From: Pseudomonadota bacterium
GTDB lineage: Bacteria; Desulfobacterota; Desulfovibrionia; Desulfovibrionales; Desulfovibrionaceae
Length of the DNA: 39,036 nt
Assembly: GCA_023411815.1 (NCBI GenBank)
Contig: JAEYOJ010000083.1
Span: forward strand, 1-39,036
Direction of reading: 5' to 3'
The notes under the pieces were generated by a model. It was not told the DNA's origin. It ran no database searches and worked only from the letters and a program-made list of their open reading frames with translations. This document shows positions 1 to 10,652 of this stretch, in pieces (within the stretch, counting starts at the first letter, position 1; every line of letters begins with the position of its first letter). The position numbers were made by a program, and so were the translations under genes.

Positions 1-127
1 CCGCCGCTTGGTCAGGGATTACGAGCGGTTGCCGAAAACGGTAGCTGGGCTGCACTTCGTAGCTTTTGCCTGCCTCATGCTGCAGAAAGTCGCTACTCTG
101 TTCGCGGCGGTTCATAACAGCCTCTAG
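1..127 (+). mobile_element. IS5-like transposase, C-terminal fragment cut by the window edge
   Basis: Reading from base 2, an open frame gives 41 residues ending at a TAG at 125-127. It begins RRLVRDYERLPKTVAGLHF and continues with a hydrophobic stretch ending LMLQKVATLF. Arg-Arg-Leu followed by D-Y-E-x-L-P-x-T and a helical LM(L/R) segment is the usual C-terminal end of IS5-family DDE transposases. Only the last part is visible, so catalytic residues, the left end and intactness cannot be judged. No terminal inverted repeat was identified after the stop. The call rests on motif recall, not a search. Confidence 0.7.
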
Positions 128-374
128 CCCGAGCCTGTCCGGGACGCAAGCCTTAACAGCTCCCGTATACGGTCAGGCGGATGCGGCGGACGGCGGCGCA
201 TGGACAGCTTCGCAGCAGACCATGCGCCTCATGTCTTGGGCGCCGGCGCAAGGCCCATGTTCATCCTACAGAACCTTCGGCCCTGCTCCTATACTCCCCC
301 CCTGGCGGTTTCTGTATCAACTCCGGCAGGCGGTTCCGATCCCCAGTGCGACGAACAGGAAAACGGAGGGCAAC

Positions 375-581
375 ATGACCAGAGGCGTCGGCGGCCATTC
401 ACCGGCCAATGTGGCTAAGTTCCTTAGCGGCATCAGCTTTCCGGCAAAAAAGAAGGACCTTGTCGCGCACGCCAAGAAAAACAAGGCGGACAAGGGCGTA
501 ATAGACGAGCTGCAGAACTTCCCCGACCAGGAGTACAACTCCATGGCCGACGTCATGAAGGGCTACGGCAAGGAGCATTAG
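375..581 (+). CDS. DUF2795 domain small protein
   Basis: A 68-residue soluble protein. The ATG at 375 is preceded by GGAGGG at 365-370, which decides the start; longer in-frame versions run back into non-coding sequence near the IS fragment. The body has the layout of DUF2795 proteins: an N-terminal SPANVAKFLSGISFP segment, a Lys-rich helix, then a D-x-E-Y-x-S-M-A-D-V-M-K-G ending. Members of this family are small, basic, of unknown function, and often compared with acid-stress or nucleoid-associated small proteins. It is monocistronic, closed by a strong terminator directly downstream. A TATACT at 290-295 is a possible -10 box but has no clear -35 partner. Confidence 0.85.
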   Translation: MTRGVGGHSPANVAKFLSGISFPAKKKDLVAHAKKNKADKGVIDELQNFPDQEYNSMADVMKGYGKEH

Positions 582-603
582 CCAAGGCGAAAGCCGCAAA
601 AAA

Positions 604-637
604 GGCCCGGCGGTCGATCCGCCGGGCCTCAAATTTT
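604..637 (+). terminator. Intrinsic terminator of the DUF2795 gene
   Basis: A perfect 10-bp GC-rich stem (GGCCCGGCGG with CCGCCGGGCC) around the loop TCGAT is followed by TCAAATTTT. It lies 23 bases after the stop codon, as expected of a rho-independent terminator. Confidence 0.85.
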
Positions 638-680
638 ATGGCGTGAATGCTCCCGCTTGCTGGTCTCGCGAAAAAACTAC

Positions 681-739
681 GCGGGTCCAGGGCGTTGTCA
701 CGCCCTGGTGGGGTCTGGGGAGGGCAAAACCCTTCCCTG
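681..739 (-). repeat. Dispersed palindromic element, family 1, copy A
   Basis: The segment has a CCAGGGCG/CGCCCTGG hairpin and a second GGGAAGGG...CCCTCCCC-type hairpin. Related copies are at 13802-13882, 30211-30280 and 38981-39036. This copy lies about 20 bases beyond the rfbA stop codon and is oriented along rfbA transcription, like the other copies relative to their upstream genes. It could act as a 3' processing or termination element. Confidence 0.7.
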
Positions 740-756
740 TTCCTACGCAATTTGCT

Positions 757-1665
757 TTATCCGATCTCCTCGCTCAAAAGCCGCAGCAGGTACTCGCCGT
801 AGCCCGACTTGCACAGGGGCTTGGCCACTTCGCGCAGATGGTCGGCGTCGATGAAGCCCATGCGGAAGGCGATCTCCTCCGGGCAGCAGATCTTCAGGCC
901 CTGGCGCGACTCCACGGCCTGCACGAAGGTCGAGGCTGACAGGAGAGAGTCGTGCGTGCCCGTATCCAGCCAGGCCACGCCCCGGCCCAGCAGCTCCACG
1001 TGCAGCGCTTCCCGGCGCAGGTACTCGGTGTTCACGTCGGTGATCTCCAGCTCGCCGCGCGCCGAAGGCTTCATGTCCTTGGCGATGGACACGACATCGT
1101 TGTCGTAGAAGTACAGCCCGGTCACGGCGTAATTGGACTTGGGCACCTTGGGCTTCTCCTCGATGTCCACGACCCGGCGCTCCTTGTCGAAGGCCACCAC
1201 GCCGTAGCGCTGGGGGTCGGTCACATGGTAGCCGAAGACCGTTGCGCCCTGCTCGCGGCTAACGGCGTTGGTCAGGTAGTTGGACAGGCCGTGGCCGAAG
1301 AAGATGTTGTCACCCAGGACCAGGCTCACGGGCGAATAGCCGATGAACTCCTCGCCAAGGACAAAGGCCTGGGCGATGCCCTCGGGACGCGGCTGCTCCA
1401 GGTACTCCAGACGCACGCCGAACTGCTCGCCGCCGCCGAGCAGGGCCTGGAAGCGCGGCAGGTCCGAAGGCGTGGAGATGACAAGGATATCCCGGATGCC
1501 GGCCATCATGAGCACGGACAGCGGATAGTAAACCATGGGCTTGTCGTACACGGGCATGAGCTGCTTGCTGGCCGCAAGGGTCAGCGGATAGAGCCTGGTG
1601 CCTGATCCGCCCGCGAGGATGATGCCTTTCCAGCGGGAGGCGTTGGGATGGGCTGTGTAGCGCAC
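757..1665 (-). CDS. rfbA: Glucose-1-phosphate thymidylyltransferase
   Basis: Joins glucose-1-phosphate and dTTP to dTDP-glucose, the first step of the dTDP-L-rhamnose pathway for surface polysaccharide. The 302-residue protein has the nucleotidyltransferase signature GIILAGGSGTRLYPLT near residues 14-29, the KQLMPVYDKPMVYYPLS segment, LVLGDNIFFGHG and the IEEKPKVPKSNYAVTGLYFYD block, all typical of RmlA/RfbA (usual length about 290). The start is GTG at 1665, with AGGAG a few bases upstream; the short N-terminal extension MRYTAHPNASRW is slightly longer than usual. The other rml genes are not in this window. It lies downstream of a hybrid kinase, a TPR gene and an O-antigen-ligase-like gene on the same strand, fitting a surface polysaccharide role. 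Confidence 0.95.
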   Translation of the reverse strand: MRYTAHPNASRWKGIILAGGSGTRLYPLTLAASKQLMPVYDKPMVYYPLSVLMMAGIRDILVISTPSDLPRFQALLGGGEQFGVRLEYLEQPRPEGIAQAFVLGEEFIGYSPVSLVLGDNIFFGHGLSNYLTNAVSREQGATVFGYHVTDPQRYGVVAFDKERRVVDIEEKPKVPKSNYAVTGLYFYDNDVVSIAKDMKPSARGELEITDVNTEYLRREALHVELLGRGVAWLDTGTHDSLLSASTFVQAVESRQGLKICCPEEIAFRMGFIDADHLREVAKPLCKSGYGEYLLRLLSEEIG

Positions 1666-1806
1666 GGAGATCTCCTGCTGCCGCGATGAAGGTTGCCGGC
1701 AGACGTGATGGTGTCTGGAATCCGGACGCCGCTCCCTGGGCGCCCGTCTTGCTGCTTAGCATCGCTCATGGCCTGAGACAAGCCGTGTCGGGCGATACTC
1801 GATCAC

Positions 1807-4872
<3,066 letters not shown>

Positions 4873-4909
4873 GGTTGGCTCAAGGCTGCATGCGCGTTCC
4901 GGCGCGGCC

Positions 4910-5752
4910 TCAGAAGCGGTAGACCTTCTTGGCCGGGGCCTTGGCGGCGGGTCTGTTCATGGCGGAATCCGCACCCGCCTTGCGCGTCTTCTCGATATGC
5001 TTCGCGAAGAGCCTGGCTTCCTTGAACTCGGGGTTCATGGACAATCCCAGGCGCAGGTATTCCAGCGCCAGATCCAGGTCGCCCTTGTCGTACAAGGCCC
5101 GGGCTATGTTGTGGTACAGGTTCTCGTCGGCCTGATCCACCTCCATGGCCTTTTTGTAGAAGGAGATGGCTTCCTCGAACTGCCTGGCCTTGCGCATGTC
5201 GATGCCGCAGCCGTTGAAGACGATCTTGTGCTCGGGTTCGAAAGGACCTTGCAGGGCAAGAATGCGTCGGAAGGTGTCCACGGCCTTGGCCGTCTCGCCG
5301 CGCCGGAGTTGGGCCCGGCCTTCGGCCTGCAGGGTCTCCATCTCGCGCGACACGGCCTCGACGGCCGCCCTGGAGGGTCCGGAGACATCGGCTCCGGCTT
5401 GCGCCTCCCGTCCGTCACGCAAGGTCTGCGCGTCGGGCGCGCCCGGCCCGGCGGACTTAGGGGATCCGGTCTCGGGAGCAGCCGCGCCGGCCTTATCCGC
5501 CCCGGGGCGCTTGATGAAAAAATCGGGCTCGGGCGTGAACTGACTCGTAAAAGCCGCCGCGGCGATGCGCTGACGCTGGCCGATGGGCACCATGTTCTGG
5601 TTCAGCGGCTGGATCTCGTAGACATCGATCCCGGCCTCCCACACGCCCCAGTAGATCTTGCGCAGCGCCTTGCCGCCGTCCTTGCTCTTGGCCTCGAACG
5701 GCGTGGAATAGACGCCCTTGAGCGGGCCGCTCTCGTTCTTGCGCGGCTTCAT
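4910..5752 (-). CDS. Tetratricopeptide repeat protein
   Basis: A 280-residue soluble protein of unknown function. The N-terminal part (about 1-85) is unfamiliar: it is basic, then has the segment IYWGVWEAGIDVYEIQPLN. A Pro/Ala/Gly-rich linker follows (about 86-130). Residues from about 135 to 245 form TPR-like helical pairs, for example FEEAISFYKKAMEVD and DLALEYLRLGLSMNP. The tail is Lys/Ala-rich and ends KVYRF. The ATG at 5752 is preceded by AAGGAGAG. It overlaps the stop of the upstream membrane-protein gene in an ATGA, so translation is coupled. TPRs usually mediate protein contacts, so a scaffold role in polysaccharide assembly is conceivable; nothing in the sequence proves it. Confidence 0.85.
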   Translation of the reverse strand: MKPRKNESGPLKGVYSTPFEAKSKDGGKALRKIYWGVWEAGIDVYEIQPLNQNMVPIGQRQRIAAAAFTSQFTPEPDFFIKRPGADKAGAAAPETGSPKSAGPGAPDAQTLRDGREAQAGADVSGPSRAAVEAVSREMETLQAEGRAQLRRGETAKAVDTFRRILALQGPFEPEHKIVFNGCGIDMRKARQFEEAISFYKKAMEVDQADENLYHNIARALYDKGDLDLALEYLRLGLSMNPEFKEARLFAKHIEKTRKAGADSAMNRPAAKAPAKKVYRF

Positions 5753-6999
5753 GCGATCTCTCCTTGCATTCCCTTGCCATCCTTCCCTGGTCCCGCGCGC
5801 GGACATCCGCGGCAGGCATGGCAGTCCCGGCAGTCTTCCGCGAGCACCGGGCAGCCTGACCCGTCGCACCAAGCAAGATCGGGGCCGGAACGGCACGCCC
5901 GGGCCAAGGCCAGCAGCAACACGGGCGCGACATTGCTGAGGTAGAACAGGCCCATGGTCAGCCCCTGCACGATCAGCAGCAGGCCCAGGCCACGGCCAAC
6001 AGGACCGCGACGGAGCAACGCGAGGCACAAGGCCAACATCCCGAGCATTGCCGCCAGGCCCCAGCTCACGGCCAGCCGCAACCAGAAAGAATGGAAATTG
6101 TAGGCGTGCACTCCAGGAGCGCCCGTCTCCAGGGACTGATCCCGCCACAGCTCCCATAAGGCGACCGGGGCGTCCACGGGCAGCGGCCTGCCGGGGGCGA
6201 AGCCGACGAGGGCCTGCATCGGCCGGTCCTGCAGCAGATCCACTCCCGCACTCCACATCCAGTAGCGGTCCAGTTCGCCAAGCCCGCCCATGGACAGGCC
6301 GCGCAGGCTGAAGGCCAGGGCGATGCCGGCGAGCATGGCCACGCACAGCGCGAGCCGGCGGGAAAGGGAAAAGCCGGGCCAGCAGGCCAGGACCACCAGA
6401 CCGGTGGCCAGCAGCGTCGTCCGGGACATGCTGGCCGCGATGCCCGCCAGGATCAGTGCCTTGAGCACGGGCGCCCGCAGGCACAGGCCCATGCACAGGC
6501 CGACGAGCATCAGGGCGGCGTCGTAGTTGATCTCTCCCGAGCCCTGCGGCCGCACGACGGTCCCGGCGGCCAGGCTGGACAAGCCGAGGTCCAGCAGTAT
6601 CAGCACCGCCAGCGCGGCCGCCGCGCGCAGAAAATGGTTGGGCGTGGGCGTTCCGCCGGCGGCCAGAGCCGATCCGACCAGGATCAGATAAAAGAAAGGC
6701 TTCAATTCCATGAGCCAAGCGGCCAGCACCGGCCCTTCCTGCAGCCAGATGGGTCCGAAACGCAGCAGGACGGCCACGGCCGAAAGGAGCGCAAGCACGA
6801 CCCGGGAATGCGGGAAACGCGGGCTGCTAACCGGCAGGGCGAGCAGGCTGGCCAGCAGCCACAGCAGCCAGAGGCCGTCGATCCAGTTGCGCGGAAGCGG
6901 CCAATCGGCCAGGCGCGCCACGGTCATGGACAGGGGGTAGATCACATAGACCATGACCAGGGGCACGGCGGCCGGGAAAGATCGTCCGGATTCGGGCAC
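5749..6999 (-). CDS. O-antigen ligase/polymerase-like membrane protein with Cys-rich tail
   Basis: A 416-residue integral membrane protein with around ten hydrophobic segments. It has a large extracytoplasmic loop in the second half (about 225-300) that contains VHAYNFHSFWLRLAVSWG, similar in position and style to the H-N-x-x-L region of Wzy_C/WaaL family proteins. These ligate or polymerise lipid-linked glycans at the periplasmic face. The start is GTG at 6999 with GAGG upstream; an overlapping ATG a few bases earlier is in another frame. The last about 48 residues are odd: seven cysteines, including C390, C393, C396 and C399 in CxxCxxCxxC spacing. The position-3 GC bias of that tail looks lower than in the rest of the gene. 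The family assignment is moderate; ligase versus polymerase cannot be decided. Confidence 0.7.
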   Translation of the reverse strand: MPESGRSFPAAVPLVMVYVIYPLSMTVARLADWPLPRNWIDGLWLLWLLASLLALPVSSPRFPHSRVVLALLSAVAVLLRFGPIWLQEGPVLAAWLMELKPFFYLILVGSALAAGGTPTPNHFLRAAAALAVLILLDLGLSSLAAGTVVRPQGSGEINYDAALMLVGLCMGLCLRAPVLKALILAGIAASMSRTTLLATGLVVLACWPGFSLSRRLALCVAMLAGIALAFSLRGLSMGGLGELDRYWMWSAGVDLLQDRPMQALVGFAPGRPLPVDAPVALWELWRDQSLETGAPGVHAYNFHSFWLRLAVSWGLAAMLGMLALCLALLRRGPVGRGLGLLLIVQGLTMGLFYLSNVAPVLLLALARACRSGPDLAWCDGSGCPVLAEDCRDCHACRGCPRAGPGKDGKGMQGEIA

Positions 7000-7099
7000 G
7001 CTCGCCTCATGCAGCAGTAATCATAGCTTATCCGAGTATGGGGCGAATGCAAAGCGCCCGATGCGTCCGATCCCCACGCGGCAGGCGCGTGGCATACGG

Positions 7100-7132
7100 A
7101 AAAAGCGCCGGGCAGGGGGCGGCCCGGCGCTT
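7100..7132 (-). terminator. Intrinsic terminator of the HBM chemoreceptor gene
   Basis: Read on the minus strand, a 9-bp GCGCCGGGC/GCCCGGCGC stem is followed by TTTTT (7104 to 7100). It lies about 60 bases beyond the stop codon of the chemoreceptor at 7192 and separates it from the polysaccharide-related genes. Confidence 0.8.
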
Positions 7133-7191
7133 CCAGGGGAAGGAGGCCTTGCATTTGTATATAAACGGCCCTTGCCTGGGGGCCGGATTGC

Positions 7192-9267
7192 CTAATTCCG
7201 CCGCTGGCCGGCCGCTCCCTCGGCCTCTCGGCCCTCGACCGCCAGCATCTCGCGCATCATGCCGCGCAGCGACACGGCCAGCTGGCTCAGGCTCTGCACG
7301 GCCTGATGCGACGTGGCCATGCCGTTGGCCGACTCCTCGGCGATGCGGTTGACCTCGATCACGGCGCGGTTGATCTGCTCCGAGACAGCGGACTGCTCCT
7401 CCGAGGCCGAAGCTATGGTCTCGACCTGGCTGCCGTTGGTCTCCACCAGCGTGACGATCTCTTCCTGGGACGTGCCCGAGGCGCGGGCCAGCTCCGTGCT
7501 GCGCTCGATGGCCTCCACGGACTCGCGCATGCGCCGCATGTTCGTCCGGGACGACTCCTGGATGGCCTTGATGCTCTCGCCCACCTCCTTGGTGGCGCTC
7601 ATGGTCTTCTCGGCCAGCTTGCGCACCTCGTCGGCCACCACGGCGAAACCGCGCCCCGCGTCCCCTGCGCGGGCGGCCTCGATGGCCGCGTTGAGGGCCA
7701 GCAGGTTGGTCTGGTCGGCGATCTCGCTGATGACGTCCATGACCTGTCCGATGGCCTCGACCTGTTGATTGAGCGTGTCCATGCCGGACTGCATCTTCAC
7801 GGCCCTGTCGCGCACGCTGCCGATGGATTCCACGGCCTGGTAGACCATGTCCGCGCCGGTGCGGGCCTTGGCGCGCACCTCGCGGGAGCTTTGCGAGGCG
7901 CTCGCCGCGCCCCTGGCGACCTCCACGATGGACGCGCTCATCTGGTCCACGGCCGTGGCGGTCTCGGCCATGCGCGAACTCTGCTGGAAAGCTCCCTGCT
8001 TGACCTGGGCCACCATGGCCGCAAGCTGCTCCGAGGCAGTGGCCAGCTGGTTCGAGAACCCTTCCGCCTGCTGGGCCAGCCCGGCCATGCGCCGCCACAG
8101 CTCCGTGGCCTTGGTTTCCTGCCGCCTGGCCTCGTGCATGGCCTCCTCGGCGCGCCGGGCCTGGGCCGCGGCCTCCTCGCTCTTGCCGCGCACCTCATCC
8201 AGCCGCTTGCGCATCTCGCCGACCATGGCCGAAAGGTCGGCGGCAAGGGCCTTGAATTCCTTGCCCACCACGCCCTTGGGCTCGGCATCCAGCCGACCCG
8301 AAGCCACGCCCCGCGAAAACTCCTGCAAGGCCCGCAATGGCCGCGTCACGGCCATGAGCGTCCACAGGCAGAGCAGCACTATGCCCGCGCCGGCCGCCAG
8401 CTCCACAAGCAGCGTGATCACGGCGAAGCGGCTTCCCAGCACCTGCGCCCGCTGCTCGTAGTGGTCGCGGATGGCCTGGATTGCCGGTTCCATCTCGCGA
8501 GACGAATTGACCATGGCCGCGTCGGCGGCCTTGAACACCGCGCGCTGGCGTACCAGCGCCTCGAAGGCGGTAGCATAATCGTCGAGGGCCTTGAGCTGGG
8601 TTCCGATATCCCCGGCGGACAGGCCGGAGCCCTGAATGGAGCGGCGTATGGAGGCCACGTAGTCACGCACCATCGCGAGCGGCCTGTCCTCGTCGCGGTC
8701 CAGGTAGTTCTTTTCCTGGCGGCGCATCTGCAGGACCATGATGAGTATGTCGTTATAGTACCGGTTCTCCAGGGCCTTTTCCAGGTAAACCGTTTTCCCG
8801 TCGTGCATGCTGCCTATGGCCGTGTCATGCGGATTGGCCAGGGCTTTCTCCAGGACGCGGGCTGCCATGACGAACTCGCCTTGCAGGCCCTGGTCCCATT
8901 TCAGGCCCATGGCCTTCTGGGCTTCCACCACCGCAGCGAAGCTCTGCCTGTAGGCGGCGAGCAGTTTGAGCGCCCGCCCGCACATGGCCTCGGCTTCCGG
9001 ATCAAGACTTCCGATGGCCTGGATGTGCTTCTCGGCCTCGTCCATGTGCTGCCGGGTTCTGGCGGACCATTCCTCCTCCTTGCGGATGAAGAAGTTCTTC
9101 TCCTGCCGTCTGGCCTGCATGGTCTGTTCGTAAGACTCCATGGCATGGCTTTCCAGCCTGTTCATGCGCCCGATGGTCATGTGGGACAAGCGGTCGGTCG
9201 CGAAGATGAGCACGAAACCGAGTACGCTGACGCCCAACACGAGAAGCAGTCTTGCCTTGACCGACAT
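7192..9267 (-). CDS. Methyl-accepting chemotaxis protein with HBM-type sensor domain
   Basis: A 691-residue chemoreceptor. TM1 lies at about 5-23, followed by an all-helical periplasmic sensor (about 25-280), TM2 (about 282-307), HAMP and a long cytoplasmic coiled coil with the MA hairpin ADQTNLLALNAAIEAARAG. The sensor has two copies of an RRQEKN motif (residues 53-58 and 182-187, the first followed by FF, the second by YL). This is the mark of helical bimodular (HBM) sensors, known from McpS and TlpQ. HBM receptors bind small organic acids or polyamines; the ligand here is not predictable. The ATG at 9267 is chosen because it begins the signal-anchor segment; the open frame continues upstream to 9510 but that stretch does not look coding. 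The gene is monocistronic with its own terminator. Confidence 0.93.
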   Translation of the reverse strand: MSVKARLLLVLGVSVLGFVLIFATDRLSHMTIGRMNRLESHAMESYEQTMQARRQEKNFFIRKEEEWSARTRQHMDEAEKHIQAIGSLDPEAEAMCGRALKLLAAYRQSFAAVVEAQKAMGLKWDQGLQGEFVMAARVLEKALANPHDTAIGSMHDGKTVYLEKALENRYYNDILIMVLQMRRQEKNYLDRDEDRPLAMVRDYVASIRRSIQGSGLSAGDIGTQLKALDDYATAFEALVRQRAVFKAADAAMVNSSREMEPAIQAIRDHYEQRAQVLGSRFAVITLLVELAAGAGIVLLCLWTLMAVTRPLRALQEFSRGVASGRLDAEPKGVVGKEFKALAADLSAMVGEMRKRLDEVRGKSEEAAAQARRAEEAMHEARRQETKATELWRRMAGLAQQAEGFSNQLATASEQLAAMVAQVKQGAFQQSSRMAETATAVDQMSASIVEVARGAASASQSSREVRAKARTGADMVYQAVESIGSVRDRAVKMQSGMDTLNQQVEAIGQVMDVISEIADQTNLLALNAAIEAARAGDAGRGFAVVADEVRKLAEKTMSATKEVGESIKAIQESSRTNMRRMRESVEAIERSTELARASGTSQEEIVTLVETNGSQVETIASASEEQSAVSEQINRAVIEVNRIAEESANGMATSHQAVQSLSQLAVSLRGMMREMLAVEGREAEGAAGQRRN

Positions 9268-9773
9268 GGCCGACCCCCAGTTGCCCTGTTGCGTGAACGT
9301 GAAGCACCGGCAATGCCCGCGCCTGCTGCGATGCACGGCCGAGGCGTTGCGCGATGCCGATGCATGGGGGGATATGAGCAACCCTCGTACCAGCCGCCAT
9401 TGCGCAATCGCGCAAGGCCGCCGGTGCCGCGTATGTCGACGATGTTTGCGGACCGGACAAGGGCATGGACGCATCACGCCATGCGCCATGCATCCCGCCC
9501 TTGGCTCCATTTATGGCAACGGCGATATTCAGCGGAACGGTTTTACGCGCAGGTCTCATGTCACGTCTCACCTGTCGGTTCGACGTGAAGATCGCCGGGC
9601 AAAATAGCGCTTATTGCCCGGCTCACGCCGCCCGTGGCGGCGCGCTGACGCTGACGGGTCAGCGCCTAGTGTCGCCGAACGCGACACTAGGCCATCTTTA
9701 TCCCTTGATCTTTCGGTGCTAAGCTTTACCTTTCAGGCTGCAACCTTCCCCCTGCCAAACCGTGGAGGCCGCC
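9268..9773. other. 506-base divergent intergenic region between the chemoreceptor and nifU
   Basis: It separates the divergent chemoreceptor and nifU genes and must hold both promoters. No convincing -35/-10 pair was found; TTGATC at 9705-9710 has no good partner. The part nearest nifU is dominated by a run of hairpins, listed separately. No gene with a ribosome binding site was recognised. Confidence 0.6.
9594..9692 (+). promoter_or_regulatory. Four back-to-back hairpins upstream of nifU
   Basis: Four inverted repeats follow each other without gaps. They are 9594-9602/9614-9622 (9 bp, loop 11), 9626-9631/9637-9642 (6 bp, loop 5), 9642-9649/9658-9665 (8 bp, loop 8) and 9664-9675/9681-9692 (12 bp perfect, GCCTAGTGTCGC, loop CGAAC). 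The last ends 81 bases before the nifU ATG and is followed by CATCTTTAT, not a strong T-tract. Possible roles are an operator for an iron-sulfur or cysteine regulator, a leader attenuator, or a structured 5' element. The pairing is seen directly; the function is inference. Confidence 0.6.
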
Positions 9774-10628
9774 ATGTGGGAGTATACCGACAAGGTCAAG
9801 GACCACTTCCTGAACCCCCGAAACGTGGGCAAATTGGACGATGCCAACGCCGTGGGCGAGGTGGGCAGCCTGGCCTGCGGCGACGCGCTCAAGCTCTACC
9901 TCAAGATCGACGACAAGGGCGTCATCCGGGACGCCAGGTTCCAGACCTTCGGCTGCGCCAGCGCCATCGCCTCCAGCTCGGTGCTCACGGAGCTGGTCAA
10001 GGGCAAGACCGTGGAGGAAGCCCGCGCGCTGACCAACAAGGACATCGCCGGCTTCCTGGGCGGACTGCCCAAGGAGAAGATGCACTGTTCGGTCATGGGC
10101 CAGGAGGCCCTGGAGGCCGCGCTCAAGAACTACTGGGGCGAACGCTACGTTGCGCCAGAGGCCGAGGGCGAGTTGATCTGCCGCTGCTTCGGCGTGACCG
10201 ACGAGCAGATCCGCCGGGCCATCCGCGAGAACGACCTCAAGACCGCCGAGGAGGTCACCCAGTACACCAAGGCCGGCGGCGGCTGCGGCGAGTGCATCCT
10301 GGACATCGAGCGGCTGCTCATGGAGGTGCGCGGCGAGCAGGCTCCGGCCGAGGGCGTCGCGCCGGCCGAGGAGAAGAAGCCCAAGCGGCTGACCAACATC
10401 CAGCGCATGCAGCTCGTGTCCAAGGTCATCGACGAGGAGATCCGCCCGAGCCTCAAGAAGGACGGCGGCGACATCGAGCTCGTCGACATCGACGGCCTGA
10501 ACGTGGTCGTCTCCCTGCGCGGGGCCTGCGTGGGCTGCCCATCGGCGCAGCTGACCCTCAAGCAGCTCGTGGAGCGCCGCCTGCGCGAGACCGTGGAGCC
10601 TGATATCGTCATCAAGGAAGCCCAGTAG
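9774..10628 (+). CDS. nifU: Fe-S cluster scaffold protein NifU
   Basis: A full-length three-domain NifU of 284 residues, the scaffold on which NifS-derived sulfur and iron are assembled into clusters. The N-terminal IscU-like domain has Cys35, Cys61 and Cys105. The central BFD-like [2Fe-2S] domain has Cys136-x-Cys138 and Cys171-x2-Cys174. The C-terminal Nfu domain has VGCPSA with Cys252-x2-Cys255. The ATG at 9774 follows GGAGG at 9764-9768; a GTG at 9762 is in frame but lies before that site. nifS follows 24 bases later. In organisms of this type a NifU/NifS pair commonly serves as housekeeping assembly machinery, not only nitrogenase; no nif structural gene is seen here. Confidence 0.96.
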   Translation: MWEYTDKVKDHFLNPRNVGKLDDANAVGEVGSLACGDALKLYLKIDDKGVIRDARFQTFGCASAIASSSVLTELVKGKTVEEARALTNKDIAGFLGGLPKEKMHCSVMGQEALEAALKNYWGERYVAPEAEGELICRCFGVTDEQIRRAIRENDLKTAEEVTQYTKAGGGCGECILDIERLLMEVRGEQAPAEGVAPAEEKKPKRLTNIQRMQLVSKVIDEEIRPSLKKDGGDIELVDIDGLNVVVSLRGACVGCPSAQLTLKQLVERRLRETVEPDIVIKEAQ

Positions 10629-10652
10629 GACAGCGCAACAGGAGACCCCGCC

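Noticed and set aside
66..374. N-terminal extension of the DUF2795 frame
   Set aside because: The extension has no family similarity and runs into IS-derived sequence; the ATG at 375 has a proper ribosome site.
7306..9588. A 760-codon plus-strand frame opposite the HBM chemoreceptor
   Set aside because: Low-complexity His/Gly/Leu shadow translation; the minus strand carries the conserved MA domain.
9705..9733. TTGATC as a nifU promoter -35 box
   Set aside because: No -10-like hexamer at 16-18 bases; the only AT-rich hexamer is too close.
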